Of a DNA stretch of 64,000 nt, positions 1-11,496 are shown one piece after another; positions within the stretch are counted from its first letter, which is position 1, and each line of letters begins with the position of its first letter. The stretch is from Entomortierella parvispora. Its lineage: Eukaryota > Mortierellomycota > Mortierellomycetes > Mortierellales > Mortierellaceae. The notes beneath the pieces are model-generated. The model was not told the origin of the DNA. It searched no databases and saw only the letters and a program-made list of their open reading frames with translations. The position numbers and the translations under genes were made by a program. Location: positions 248,001 through 312,000 of the forward strand of contig OY752145.1 in the NCBI GenBank assembly GCA_963573315.1. Direction: 5' to 3'.

Positions 1-446
1 CGATTGAATCGATCCTCGATCTCTCGTACGGTCTGTCTGGCGCTGTGTAGGTCTCGCTCACGGACCAACATGACAAACACCGCGTTGGCTTTCCGGCTCG
101 GGATCTTTGGCGCCATTGGGTATGGAATCTGGATGGGTTTTTGTTGAGGTGTCGCTTGGTTGGACTGAATAGACTCATGCAGCTTTGCAAGTTTTTGCTT
201 TTGGTGATGATGATGATGGTGATGACGGTGGTCGCCGCTGTTACTGCTCCCTTGAATAGACGGATCGCTTTGAAGATGAACAGCGTCGGGGATATCCGGG
301 AGTCCATCCAATTCTGAGGTTAGCAACAGATGGGGTCTGTCTTTTGTGACATGGTACCGATAAGTGGCGACTACTGCGTACAGAACCAAAGCTGAAGTGA
401 CGATCAGCAGCGTGTTCTGGCTCTGCTTTGATCTCTGTGGCCACAT
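1..446 (-). CDS. GT15 (KRE2/MNT1-type) alpha-1,2-mannosyltransferase, N-terminal part
   Basis: The reading frame starts at an ATG on the minus strand at 444-446 and is open to the window edge, so about 149 N-terminal residues are present and the catalytic domain is cut off. Residues about 10-27 form one hydrophobic segment after a short basic cytoplasmic tail (MWPQRSK), giving a type II Golgi membrane topology. A His-rich stem follows (a run of His near residue 83). The last part, with the motif KANAVFVMLVRERDL and then a TVREIEDRFN-like end, matches the start of the GT15 domain, where fungal enzymes read NAAFVxLVRNxDL. These enzymes add mannose from GDP-mannose to N- and O-linked glycans in the Golgi. 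The motif match is seen here; the function is from the family. Which KRE2/KTR paralogue it is cannot be told. Confidence 0.85.
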   Translation of the reverse strand, partial: MWPQRSKQSQNTLLIVTSALVLYAVVATYRYHVTKDRPHLLLTSELDGLPDIPDAVHLQSDPSIQGSSNSGDHRHHHHHHHQKQKLAKLHESIQSNQATPQQKPIQIPYPMAPKIPSRKANAVFVMLVRERDLHSARQTVREIEDRFN

Positions 447-760
447 CGTCGAGTCCTGTTCTGTGCGACGAGGGGATGGGGGAGTTGAATCTGTCCGGCG
501 ACTGGAGTCCACGCGACTGTACGCTGGGCGAGGTCAGGTCAAGTCCTGGTCAGTTGAATGAGATGGGAATGAGCAAGGGAGGGAGTGAACAAAGAGGACA
601 AGCGGTGGTGATCCTTTCCGCACTCCTTTTTCCTTGCCCTCCTTTTTTGTCTTTTGCTTTGCCACCAAAAATGGCCTTTTTGCATTCCGCAAGTGTTTTC
701 TCAAGTGTTTTATTGATGTGGTCTTTGATTGTCTTTTATCATCGCCTCACGCACCTTTTC
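447..760. other. Intergenic: GT15 promoter and 3' end of the thioredoxin-like gene
   Basis: This 314-bp stretch lies upstream of the GT15 gene and downstream of the thioredoxin-like gene. It is CT-rich on the plus strand between about 620 and 780. No further convincing coding frame is seen. Confidence 0.6.
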
Positions 761-1193
761 TTATTCTTCCCATTCAGCCCCTTCAGCAAGCAGTTCTAGT
801 GCCTTTTCCAGAGTCTCTCTGAACCCATCCTGTGGAGACCCCACATAGATGACCTCGCCGTCGACCACGAGAACTAGGCATGGGATTCCCCTGTATCCGG
901 CTGGCTTGTACACCGCTACAGAAGGGTGGGAGGGAAAGAAAGGTATCATTGTCAGCAAGTTGGTCAGAGTACGCTTCAGGGCCGCCTCAAATTGCTGTGC
1001 AGTCTCCTTTTTTTGCGATTGAGGTCCGTGTCCCATCCACAGCCCATCCAAGGCAAAATGGAAACTGAAGAGGTAGGAGTTGAGGATGGTAGGAACTGCA
1101 AACAGCACACGCGTACTCGTGGCCACATGTTCCCCTCATGCAACCTTGTTTTCTTGTCTTGTTTTCGTTTACGACCCTCAATTGATGTCAACA

Positions 1194-1226
<33 letters not shown>

Positions 1227-2371
1227 GCCAAAAAGAACAAAATGAGACTTACTTTCTTTTGCAAAGCCATCGTCTGTGTCAACGTAGATCGTGTACCGGA
1301 AGCCATCCCGATGTGCCTCCAAGAAATCGACCAGTCTTTCCACATTGGCCTCCTTGGTCTCCCCAAAGATACTCTCGTTGTTGATCCCGACCACGGCTAC
1401 TCGACCCTGGAACTCATCCGCGAGATCCGAGAGTCCAGGTCCAGCTTCCTCACAAGGACCACACCTGTTTTTGTTACCGACCAGGTTTTGTTTGTTGTTT
1501 GTTGTTTTGTTGTGAGGGCGCGTGTACACAAGGAATCAGAAAGAGAGAGAGAAAAAAAGGGTTGGATTTGGTTGGTTCGCCCAGGAAGCAAAAATACAAA
1601 ACACACATGTCACCCATCACGCAATGGGAGATTTCGCGGAACACAAACGTCAAGAAAAATTCAAGGGCGCGTGAGAGAAGTTGAATCAATTGAAACAGGC
1701 GAGACCGAGGCAAGGTCGGATAGAGCCGTCCAATGGGTTCGTGCAAACAGATAAAAAGCCAACGGCAAACAACAGAGAGGACGGGAGTGAGGGAAAGAGA
1801 GAGTGGAAAGACGCGATTAACACCACCATTTTTTTTCTTTCTTTTGAGAGCTTTACAGGAAGAGTACGTCCTTTTTTTTCTCCTATTTCCGTTAGGACAA
1901 GCAGGTCCTCGGAACGTTTGAGAAGGAAAAAAAGCTCCCCATTTTTTCATCTAATAGCCAAAAAAAAAGGATCAAAGCTTACCAGGATGCCCAAAAGTCA
2001 AGGAGCACAACCCTCTCAGTACCCAGGAATGCCGGTCCGGAGACATGTTCACATTTCTTGACTAAACTTAGTGCATCGATCCGCTCTCCCAGCAGGGGAC
2101 TTTTCCAGCCGGGGCGAAAACACATGGGTGGGCCTCTCTTCAGATCTTCACGGGCTTGTTCATATGATGTGATCCGGAATTGGCTCAGGACCTCGAATGG
2201 ATCGGGAAAGCCTAGTTCGTCCGAGAGTGCCTTGAATTCTTCCACGGCCCGATCGAATGGTTCGTCCTCCCAACGGTCCTCGTACTTTTCCGCGAAAGGC
2301 TCGTTCAGGACCCGGTGGTAGGCCTCGAACAACTGCGTCTCGGATTCCGTCAATCGCGGTTGTGACGACAT
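761..2371 (-). CDS. Thioredoxin-fold (TlpA/nucleoredoxin-like) protein with split WCGPC site
   Basis: Spliced model: 1983-2371, 1253-1464, 761-915 (minus strand), 251 residues; both introns are GT-AG and keep frame. The start at 2371 (MSSQPRL) is preferred over an upstream in-frame extension because that extension runs through low-complexity leader. Residues 1-120 form an acidic helical N-terminal region; the thioredoxin fold then begins at VVLLDFWASWCGPC. The redox motif WCGPC is created by joining exon 1 (…TCCTG) to exon 2 (GTGTGG…), so the first intron splits the Trp codon. A GIPC cis-proline motif and a VVDGE strand follow near the C-terminus, as in thioredoxins. Likely a thiol-disulfide oxidoreductase; substrate unknown. 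The 337-nt second intron carries a TC microsatellite. Confidence 0.85.
1201..1226. repeat. (CT)13 microsatellite inside an intron
   Basis: A pure CT run lies in the second intron of the thioredoxin-like gene, close to its 5' splice side. Confidence 0.9.
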
Positions 2372-3860
2372 TTGTTTTCTTGTGATGATATACAGAGGGA
2401 GAAAAGAACACAATAAAAAGGAGCGGTGGAGTGAAGATCGATCTTTGGGTTGGGCTTCCCTTCTTTTTTTTTGCTCGCGTGGCGTTGTTAGTGTTGGTAT
2501 TGAAATTAAGCTGTTGAGAGGCAACTGGGGAATGGCAGGGTGGTCAATTGATCAGTGGGGAGGGGATGGACGACGGGTAGAAAACTGTGTTTGGTTTGGA
2601 TGAGTGCAGATTTTGAGTTAAAAGAAGGAAAGAAGAAAGAAAGAAGAAAGCAACGAACAAGAAGGAGCCTATGGATCAACGGTGGAAAGAAAGAGGGGAC
2701 GAGAAATTATGAATGTTTAGGGTCAACAGTAATGAAAACAGACAATTGTGTTTCGCAAAGACGACATGGCGGGTGAGCCAAAGGGGAAGGAAGAAAAGAG
2801 CTTTGTACTATACTTCTCATTTGTGCCCAGGGGACAGTGCGAGGAATAGGAAGTGAGTAGACTAAAGGAAGAACGGAGTGCGCCTGCACCGACCTGAGGC
2901 GCGGTGCAGCCGCTTCAATTGGATCGAGGTCAATGAATAGAAAGGACGGAGCGTGTGGCAAAGGCCAACGTAGTCTTCTTTTGGCTTTCTGTCGACGTCC
3001 CTATTCTCGTGTCGAGGAGAGCGCACTATCAGGGGCAGGCGCTCATGTGTCTATTATCCAAGAACTTCATGTGGTTATCTCGGCACAAGGTAATCGGGGG
3101 TCACTTAACAAAAAAAAAAAGGTGCAATCAGACCATATCGTTTTGTACGCCTGTTCACTGTGTGTGCTGTGTGGCACAGAGCTTGAAAGGGGAAGGACAT
3201 GCACCTGGACCAAACCCTCCTATTTCTCTTGACATTGGACACCAAAGGTGGACCTTGCTCAGTCTGGGAGCCACAACGAGCACCCTCAAAAATTAGCAAC
3301 TTTCAACTTATCCAGGGGGCTATTGCTCAAGATGTTGTGTCCATCGACCTTCTGAGGGCAGAATCCGACAGAGTGAAAAGGAGAAAGGACAACAAACAAA
3401 ATTGAATTGACAATTGAGGCCCTGAGGAGAGATGAGGGAGGGATTCCGGGTGCGAGGTATGATCCGGAGCGAGCGAGAGAGGACAGTGTGTCTTTGCACT
3501 CTTCCCCGAGAAATGGACAGGCCTCGACCTCCTATTGAAAGTTTAGGTTGGTGTTTGTCCTTCATTCATTTCTCAAGAGGAGGGGCCCTGCGTGCACATG
3601 CAGAGGGCGACTCGGAAGAACCGTCCCAAGTGCTTTTTGAACACAAGCCCTATGTCAATTGCAATTGCACCTCGGAGAGAAAGAGACAGAGGGAGAGGGT
3701 GTATGTGAGTGAATGAGAGAGGCCAGGGGAGGGCGAGGTGTCGGAGGTGGGCATTTGCAAGTAGAGAGACGGGGGACTTCATGGGTCTTGTGAGTGGCTC
3801 GATCCTTTGATCTTTTTTTTCATGTTCAACGGTGTGGCCAAGCAGTGCTGAGTCCTGTGT
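2372..3860. other. Intergenic stretch with no supported gene
   Basis: About 1.5 kb upstream of the thioredoxin-like gene. It has purine-rich tracts (2610-2660, 3440-3490, 3670-3770) and an A-run near 3110. Open frames are short and biased in composition. No gene is supported. Confidence 0.5.
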
Positions 3861-3966
3861 TTTACATTTGCCAAACTACGTCCTTTTCTGCCCGGCTCAT
3901 TGTCCGGATTGTGCGCAAAGGTCGATTCAAACTCGCAATTGGGGACTGAAACGGGAAACGATTCCC

Positions 3967-4158
3967 TCAGCAACGGATCAGGAACTCACGCAGGTCCAGG
4001 ATCAGGTCCTTCGCCTCTTCCCGACGTGATGCACACTCAGTGGTGCGAGCCCTCGCCTCCCTGCTGATCACACCATCGAGAGCGAGTCCCCTTTTCGTGT
4101 TTTGGTCGTTCTTTATGGCCAGAAAAGAAAGGGAAGGTGCAGGTGCAGGGGTAGTCAT
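3967..4158 (-). CDS. Possible small protein gene (unrecognised)
   Basis: An ATG at 4158 opens a 63-codon frame, beginning MTTPAPAPSLSFLAIKNDQN, with a charged helical middle rich in Arg, Glu and Ala. A GTGAGT donor-like site at 3984-3989 and a TTTCAG acceptor-like site about 44 nt further on suggest that the coding part could continue into a second exon. The frame that follows a simple splice here is not clearly coding, while another downstream frame (ending …VVWQM) looks better but does not join in phase. I do not recognise the product. It could be a genuine small gene with a structure I have misread, or chance. Confidence 0.22.
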   Translation of the reverse strand: MTTPAPAPSLSFLAIKNDQNTKRGLALDGVISREARARTTECASRREEAKDLILDLREFLIRC

Positions 4159-4711
4159 GATCAATTGCTCACAGAAGATAAATCGATATAGAAAAAAAGT
4201 AGGTGCATCGGTTGCAGGATGGCACAAGCGCACTGTGAGAATAGGCCGTCTTCTTGATTCTGTGGGGTTTCCTCCTTTTCACTTCCACTTGCTCAATTTG
4301 CATTCATATCTTTGACATGGGACCCTCGTCTTGCTCTTGGTATCCATCCTGCAAACAAAGCTGCAGCACCAGAGACAGGGGTACAGGCCTTGTGATGAGC
4401 AATGCTGTCCTGGTGAACTCGAGAGGTCTCTGTTCAATAAAACAAAACAAGATATGGGAATGTATGGAGTTCTTGTCGTTTACTTTTCATTTCAATTGTA
4501 CTGTGCATGTACCTAGCCAACGCCCTCCCCCAGGAAAAACCTCTCAACAACAGACAAAACTCGTAAGTGGATAGCGTTTTTTTTAGTTTCTCTCAACCAC
4601 AAACAAACAATTATTCCCAGTGAGTTGTTCGTCGTTGCAGACCTTTGACCATGCCGTTCCTGCCCTCGCCCCGCGCTCTCCGACCGCCGTCTTTCGCTAC
4701 ACTTTCAACAT

Positions 4712-5363
4712 ATGAGAGAGCCCTCGCTCTTTTCTCGGACTATTTTCCTTTACACGTTAACCAATCTGGTCGTCTCACCCCTCCATCCAGGTTAGAGGAA
4801 AGAATCAGGCCCCGTTTCTGCAGTCCATCATCGATCGACAACGTGTCGTGGGTCTTTTGTATCTAGGATATGGGATTTTGAGTTCGATTTCATGTGGGCT
4901 GGGTTTACTCGCGTGCAGGGGTTCTGATAACGCCCCAGATCCAGGATGTCTGACCGTGATCGTACTCCAGGGAAATGGTTTCAATGGTATTGGCAGCACA
5001 AGTTCGAGCGCGACGATTCCGAGTAGCCGGGTAGATAAAAGTCGCGTCTGGTACTCATTTGAACTGCATCCTAAAGACATTGCTCCCATCGACAAACCTT
5101 ACACGCGTACACATGCTTGGAAGAAACAAACGCGTTTTCTTTAGGAAAAAAAGACGCCGGTGCGACTTCTGGCAGCAGCTCATAACATCGTACGAGGGCA
5201 CTGATCCAACTGCCAGCATCGCACGAATTGAAGAGGGTAGGTACAAGCCAGCAGAGATCCGCAGCTGAATCAGTTTGTTGACTGGATAGATCAAACAGTT
5301 CCGGTATTTGTCAAAAAATCGAGCAACAGGAGGAAGTTGACTGGACATACTCGTGCGGGGTGA
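4712..5363 (+). pseudogene. Decayed or mis-framed gene with membrane-like and helical segments
   Basis: Three adjacent frames look like coding sequence but do not connect. From the ATG at 4712 a frame reads a hydrophobic segment (FLYTLTNLVVS) and stops at 4790. From about 4790 a second frame continues with RGKNQAPFLQ and a second hydrophobic segment (GLLYLGYGILSS). From the ATG at 4946 a third frame (MSDRDRTPGKWFQWYWQ) reaches a usable donor at 5023; an acceptor at 5141-5144 then restores a frame reading CDFWQQLITSYEG. That frame stops at about 5268, while a +1 shift there opens a further plausible stretch (QFVDWIDQTVPVF) to 5363. The pattern suggests indels in an old gene. Missed introns, or two small overlapping genes, are alternatives. 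The product is not recognised. Confidence 0.3.
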
Positions 5364-5572
5364 AGATCTGGACAACTGTGTTCTTTCTCTCTTAAGATAG
5401 CAAGAGTTGCAAAGTCTCAAGTAAACAAACGGGATAAACGACATGTTGTATCGCAACCTCAGAAATCATATGACCATTCAATTGTGAAGCATGCAGTACA
5501 TCCAAGGCAGACCCCCCAGCCCTCTCCAGGTATCAGGTGTCATCATGGTGTATAACAAATAAAACGATTTAT

Positions 5573-7013
5573 CTAAAATGAAACTCCCAAGGCCTGCTTG
5601 ATTTCCTCACCGAGTCCATCATCTGCCCCTGTGCAACGCTTGCACTTGCATGTGAACAAGTACTCGGTCCTCAAGTACTGTTGTCGGGTCTCACGGCCCC
5701 AACGTGGGTCGCAGTATGTGATCTGCAATTGTTCGTCCCTCTTGATATCCCTCGCCAACCGCACGCTGACTCCATAGTTCGTTCCTGCTCCTGGGTGATC
5801 AATGATCGCGTTGGGCACGCAGGCGTGGTTCAAGGACGAATGCAACAAGTACAATCCTCCGTCCTGGTTGTTGATGTTGTATCTTCCCACAAACTTCAAG
5901 AAAGTGTCCAGAGAAAACAAGTCCTTGCTAAGCTTTTCTGGCAAGGCCTTTGTCAAAACACTTGGTGTATCCTTGGCAGTCACCTTCAAGGGGAATCTGC
6001 AACCCTTGATCAAGTGCTTCAAGGCCTCCTCCCAGACCATCATTTGGGATTCGCTACCCATCATATCCCAGGAAGAATCCTTCTTTTGACGTTCCTCCTG
6101 ACTGACAGTTGCGAACGCGTCCAAATGCTTCAAGACGGCGTCCAGTTCCTCTGGTGATTCCTCGTTGGCGATCAAGATACGCTCATAACAGCGCAAAGCT
6201 CCCATACCGGCGTTCCAGTTTTCCCGTACACACAGGTTAATGTAATCCTTCAATGCGGGGTTCAGTGCCGCGCACTCAAACTTGTGTGAGCTGTCCCAAG
6301 CGGTATCTCTGCAGGCTAAGGGAAAATATGAAAAAATAAAAAGAGTTAATGACTTCAAATTGCAGATCAGACGTTGCTCTCCGCTGTCCGATCAATTCGC
6401 GTGGTGTTACCTTTGGTACAGTATTTGATCCTGCCACACTTTGGACAACCGCAGCTGAGCAAACCTCCGGCCTTGATGGTACGCGCGCAAAGTCCACAAG
6501 CCTCGCCCTTTACCACCATGTTATAGCGCTTCATTGGGGGAAAGTAAATGAATGGGAACTCTGTGAACAAGATCTTGCCCTTGGGGATATCTTGCGTCGC
6601 AAACAGACCTATATGATACGAAATCCAAGTGGCTTTAGTATCCATTGTTCCTTGTATCTGTATTTCCTCCGCCATTCTCAGTTGGTTCTCTCGTTCGTTC
6701 GCTGCTCCGTACCCTTTCCAATGACTCTGTTGATCATCCTTGTGGCGACCAATCCGTTGGTCAGGGCGTGAATGTCGACAGCAGTATCGATGTGACTGAT
6801 AGGGACAGAGGCATCCACCTCTCCATCGGCCGAAGCAACGGCGATGCCAGCTTCGCCCATCAACTTTTTGACTCGCTTCTCACTGACGAGCCATGTAGGT
6901 TCCTGAGCCTGAATAGTGGTCAGGACCTTTTTAATGCCTAGTCCGGGATCCGCTTTTTTGATGGCAGCAATGCGCTCGGTCAGAGCAGCGGCGTCGGGGG
7001 TAATGGTGGCCAT
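5573..7013 (-). CDS. SET5: SET5/SMYD-like SET-MYND lysine methyltransferase
   Basis: Spliced model: 6713-7013, 6411-6608, 5573-6315 (minus), 413 residues. The first intron joins …VIGKG to LFATQDIPKG, rebuilding the GKGxFA opening of a SET domain, and the second joins YCTK to ACRDTAW inside the MYND-like zinc finger. In order: an N-terminal helical region (TWLVSEKRVKKLM) typical of Set5-type proteins, SET-N, a Cys-rich MYND-like insert at about 136-185 (CGLC, CPKC, YC, C), a SET core with NHACVPNA (the NHxCxPN cofactor/substrate motif), an ITYCDPRWGR segment and a post-SET CKCKRC. Such enzymes methylate lysines; yeast Set5 acts on histone H4. The start at 7013 lies head-to-head with RCM1, 175 bp apart. 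A translation starting in exon 2 would lose the N-terminal region and is disfavoured. Confidence 0.85.
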
Positions 7014-7188
7014 GGTCCTGTGTTGTTGTTAGCTGCGGCAATGTCGACTGTGGAGGAATGAAAGCAGAAGGCGAAGAACAGTTGCATGGTTGTTTACTGT
7101 TGTGGCTTAGCTTTTCTTTTTTTCCAAGGTCGCCTGGCTGCTTCAAAGAGGGGAATCGCCTAGACTCAGCCCAGCAACGACCTCGACA
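7014..7188. promoter_or_regulatory. Bidirectional promoter between SET5-like and RCM1 genes
   Basis: The two start codons (7013 minus, 7189 plus) are 175 bp apart, so both genes must be driven from this interval. No clear TATA box is seen. The spacing is direct evidence for shared control DNA; co-regulation is inferred. Confidence 0.7.
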
Positions 7189-9229
7189 ATGAACTTTTAC
7201 AAGCAGGCGGCCGACATCATCGACAGGCTTGGCAAGAAGGAGGGCTCCATCAAAGGCCTCACTCTCGGCAATGCAGATGTCACCGACAAGAAGCGCATGT
7301 ACGCAGTCATCTGCGAGACCTTGAAACGTAAAGAACCATGAAATTTAATACAATAGCGGACTGGACAGTAGGCAATCAAGCAGGAGCTGAACAGGATATT
7401 CTTCTCCCTATCTACAACATTAGACAACACTACTCTTTCGCTTGTTTTGCAAGAGTCCAAACTTCTGACGTTGGAAAAGAAGCTGACACGGTCTTTGGCT
7501 CTGCTCCTCCTGCACGATCTCCTACTCCAGTCAAGAGGAATTCAGGCGTCAGACGCCTGGCCCATGAAGCAGGCTGTCATGAGGCACAAGGCTCGTCTGA
7601 AGGCAGAGTTTGTCAAGGCAAAGATCAAGGTCGGCGCCAACAAGGATGGACTGATTGAGGGCGAAGAAGAACGTAAGGTCGATGTTTCATGTCCAATATG
7701 GAGAGTCGTTCTGCCTTAATCATGGAGCGGTGTCAAAATAGGGAGAGAGGGATCGACCGAATTCTAACAGCACATCTCTAACCTGGTTCGATAGTCTTGT
7801 TGCCACGATATGTACGCGTCAATCTGCTGAAGTCTACGCCAGAAGAGGTCATCAAGACTTTTATTGCTGATGGATGGACATTTCTAGAATCCGCCCCTTC
7901 ACCACCTGCACCCCCGGGACCAAACAGTTTTCATCGGGATGAGCACCTTGACTTCATGTTGGTCTTTCCACCCAAATCTGACCTTCATCTCCATCCCCTC
8001 TACGTATCGGGAGTGTTGATTCTGCAAGATAAGGCCTCATGTTTCCCCGCCGCCATTCTGGCGCCTCCCAAGAATGCATATGTGATTGATGGCTGTGCTG
8101 CACCCGGAAACAAGACGAGTCAACTGGCCATGGGCATGGGCAACGGAGGCAAGATTATTGCCTGCGACCTGGATTTGAGACGACTGAATATCTTGAAGCG
8201 ATTGACCACCAAGGCCGGATGCACCAGTAGGTTTTTTTATTTGATTTATCCATTGGATGGTGGTTGCCACATCGCTGTGGTCATTACAAACTGACCGCTT
8301 CCTTCTTTCTAGATATTACGGCACTCAACACATCATTTTTGACTCTGGATACCTCAGAGCCTGACAACTCCAAAGTGACCCACATTTTACTGGACCCTTC
8401 TTGTTCTGGATCCGGCATCATCAACAGATTGGATCATCTTGTGGATGCCTACGCTGAAGAACAGGAACAGGCTACCATCCTTGAGACTACTACCACAGGA
8501 GGTGCGGCCGAGAGGGCAGCGGCCGAGGAAAAGAAGAAGGAGCGTCTCAAGTCGCTTGGAGAGTTTCAAGTTGAGTGTGTATCCAAGGCCATGACCTTCC
8601 CAAATGTGCAAAAGATCAGTTACTCGACTTGCTCCATCTATGCAGAGGAAAATGAGCACGTGGTGACAACGCTTTTGAGAAATCATTGGCCTCAATGGAA
8701 GTTGTGTCCCCGATCCAAGGTTTTGCCTACTTGGCATCGTCGAGGTTACCCAGCAGATGTGGGAGATATTCCAGGATTGGTCGAAACAGATGAAGATCGG
8801 AAAAAGATTGCAGACTGTGTCGTCCGTGCTGTGCCTGGAGGACCTGAGGGCGATTTGATGAATGGGTTCTTTGTTGCCTGCTTTGAACGCGTGAGCAAGA
8901 ATAAGAGCGCAGGACTCTCGCCGGTCTGGAAGGGTCAGAGCGTAGGTGTCCCTGGCGTCAGTGTTGATAAAACCAATGAAATCGCCGGCAGCAAGAGAAC
9001 ACATGATACAATGGCGGGTGATTCAGAAACAGCAGACACGACAGGGAAGGAAACAACAACCTCGGCGCCAATGGCGGAAGCAGGCTCTACGCCAACGAAA
9101 AAGAAGAAAAAGAACAAGAAAAAGAAGAAAAAGTCAAAAACGACTGGCGCCCCTGACGCTAATGGCACGACGACAGCCGATGCTGCACAGGACAACGATG
9201 ACACTGCCTCAGAAGATGAAAATGAATAA
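7189..9229 (+). CDS. RCM1: 25S rRNA (cytosine-C5) methyltransferase, RCM1/NSUN5 type
   Basis: Spliced model: 7189-7327, 7424-7672, 7795-8226, 8313-9229; 578 residues. The start MNFYKQAADIIDRL and the block CETLKH…EKKLTRSLALLLLHDLLL align well with the N-terminus of NSUN5 proteins. The RsmB/NOP2 fold shows LPRYVRVN, the SAM site DGCAAPGNKT at about residue 230, motif IV DPSCSGSG with one catalytic Cys, and motif VI YSTCS with the second Cys. A charged Lys-rich C-terminal tail (KKKKKNKKKKKK) probably serves nucleolar localisation. The family methylates one cytosine of large-subunit rRNA during ribosome assembly. The acceptor at 7423 was chosen because it restores the NSUN5 spacing exactly; an earlier acceptor would bring in a stop or shift frame. 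It shares its promoter with the SET5-like gene. Confidence 0.93.
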
Positions 9230-9951
9230 AAGAGTTGTATTCATTTCGAAAGGGAAGAAATGTATATAATCAGGTTTGTCTCAACAGACCATGAAAGTTG
9301 ACAGTCATGCAAGCTGGGGGAAAGAGGCCCTGTGTTTACTGTTCAAAGGGAACTATTCAGTTATACCTGACTCTATTCTATGGTCCTTTGATGTGCTGGC
9401 GATTGAAGATGTCGCTGAGAATTATTCCCAAACCTCAGATGCGAGAGTTTCTTCATGGATGACAATGTGGTTCCTGGTTCCTTGAGAGAGTAATTCAATT
9501 GCAAGGCAGCTGTGGGGCGCAGCCACGAGTTTGCCGTGATCCTTGAGCAGAGGCGGAGGAAATTGAAGAACAAGTGGATGGATATATATCTCAAAAAAAC
9601 AACACAAAAGAAAAAAAAGAAAAAAAGGTGAATGCAACCACACGTCGGACCAAATCCAATTGCACATCTCTGCTCACATCAGAGAGCAAGAATGTAACAT
9701 GGACTCTCCGCGGTGCAGCAAAAGGATCGAAATGGCGCAAAGGTGCACTGAAGGAAGGAGAGGAGAGCAAACAGGAAGGTGTGAAGAGAAAAAAAACGTA
9801 TGCAGCAGATGAGAGAGGGGGGAAGGAGAGGCGAATTGTTTGGGGGTACAAAATCTGAGCCTCTCTATTGGGTTACAGCATCGCTCGTTTGTGTTTTTGG
9901 GGCATCAATGTCAAGTCGCAATGCAAGAACGGCGTTTTCGGATTGGCACCC

Positions 9952-9971
9952 TTTTTTTTTTTTTTTTTTTT
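9952..9971. repeat. Poly-T tract
   Basis: Uninterrupted run of 20 T in the RCM1-HMG intergenic DNA. Confidence 0.9.
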
Positions 9972-11017
9972 GTTGCGGTTTTCTTTGCTTTGCCTTGGGT
10001 GATCTGATTGACAACCAGATTAGGAAGGCGAGAGACAAAGAGAAGGACCGAGTGCCTTGGTGAGAGCAATCTGTGAGCATGAGAAGAATGAGGAAAGATA
10101 GGCGAAAAGTGCATGAAAAAACATAAAAAATGGAAAGCGAGCACTTGGCATTCAACGATCTGGGGTCCGTGTTGACAATCCTACTTGAAAGACATCAAAC
10201 ATGGACAAGGTCACCTTTTTTTTAGAATCTTGCGGGTTTTGCCGCCCTTTTGTCAGGGCTTCTTCCACGCGCTTTTAGCCGTATCATGCATCCACGCGCA
10301 GTGGTACGAATGTGCAGAGACAGTGGCAAGGCGCGATACTGCATCAGCAGAGACATTCTTTTCGCGTTTTTTGTGGTTCCAACTGTGGCGGCGTGTCCGA
10401 ATGACCTGCTCTGATCAATTGCTACCAAGCTCTACCGCTCAAGGAAGAATGCTTGGGGGCAAAAGAAGGTTCCATCGGATACCTCGGCGGATAGGGGCCT
10501 TCTTTCCTCAGTAGGGGGATGGTCGAGAATGGTTCAAACAATAGGCACTAAAAGTGTGCTGTGCTGACCGATTTCTCCCCAGTTTTGTTTCCATTTCTCC
10601 CCCCGGTCTTTGAAATCATGCAATCGAGCAGTTGCCCCAAGCACAGGATGTTGACCCTTTGATTTCCGTAACAAACCGAGGCGGATGTTGATCGTCAAGG
10701 CACTTTGTTTCCTCCTTTAGCATCCAAAGCCGTGCGCTGTGAGGCTAGTCCAAATAGTCGAGCGAAGCATCTCTTTCCTCCATCCAAGGGGCAAGCGCGC
10801 TGAGAACACAGAACAATAGAGCAACGAAAAAGAGATGGTGGAGCATCCCCTCTCTGTGCCACAACAACAGCAACAGACTGTCAACAAACACAACACCACA
10901 CAAGAGGCGAACGGAGAGCTAGTTGTCCGCATCACCAATCTGCTTCCCTCCAGAGTACGGAAGCGAGAGGGATGCATGGGGAGTGCGATGCTGCCTTCAT
11001 TGCTTTCCTCATCCTCT

Positions 11018-11041
11018 CATTCATTCATTCATTCATTCATC
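11018..11041. repeat. (CATT)6 microsatellite
   Basis: Six tandem CATT units in the leader of the HMG-box gene. Confidence 0.9.
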
Positions 11042-11496
11042 CCTCACTCTCTCTTCCTCATTCCTGGCACACTTTCTGATTCCATTGTTGTACTCACCAC
11101 AGCCAACTCTTTCCCTTCTTCCGCCAGAACACTTTCTTTACCATCGTCTGCCAAGGACCTGCACACTCTCAGCCCCCAACTCCACAGTCCAGCAGCACCT
11201 CGCCTTCATCGGCTCATGCGACAATCTACCTCCTCCACCTCTCTGCCGGATACTTCAACCACGAAGTCCGCCTGTCATTCTATTCTTGTGCTGTCCCCCT
11301 CCAACTCTTCGCGCTTCTGCTCTTGGTCGACAAATTCAGGTACTTTCTCACAGGTGTTGGCGAAACAACGCGTCCAATCATTGGACGCGTCAGTTCTCAT
11401 CTCAACGAAGCTTCTAACACACGCTCTTCGACTTTGTCTTGTCCAGCAAGCCCTAGGTCTTGCTCCTCATCTCCCAATCTATCAAGTATTCTACTA

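Larger units (their letters stand above)
9230..11496. other. Long intergenic region / 5' leader of the HMG-box gene
   Basis: About 2.3 kb between RCM1 and the HMG-box gene. It contains a 20-T run (9952-9971), purine-rich DNA at 9600-9830 and a CATT repeat (11018-11041). A 220-codon plus-strand frame (10835-11497) is Ser/Thr/Leu-rich and overlaps the next gene in another frame; I read it as low-complexity leader, not a gene. Confidence 0.5.
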
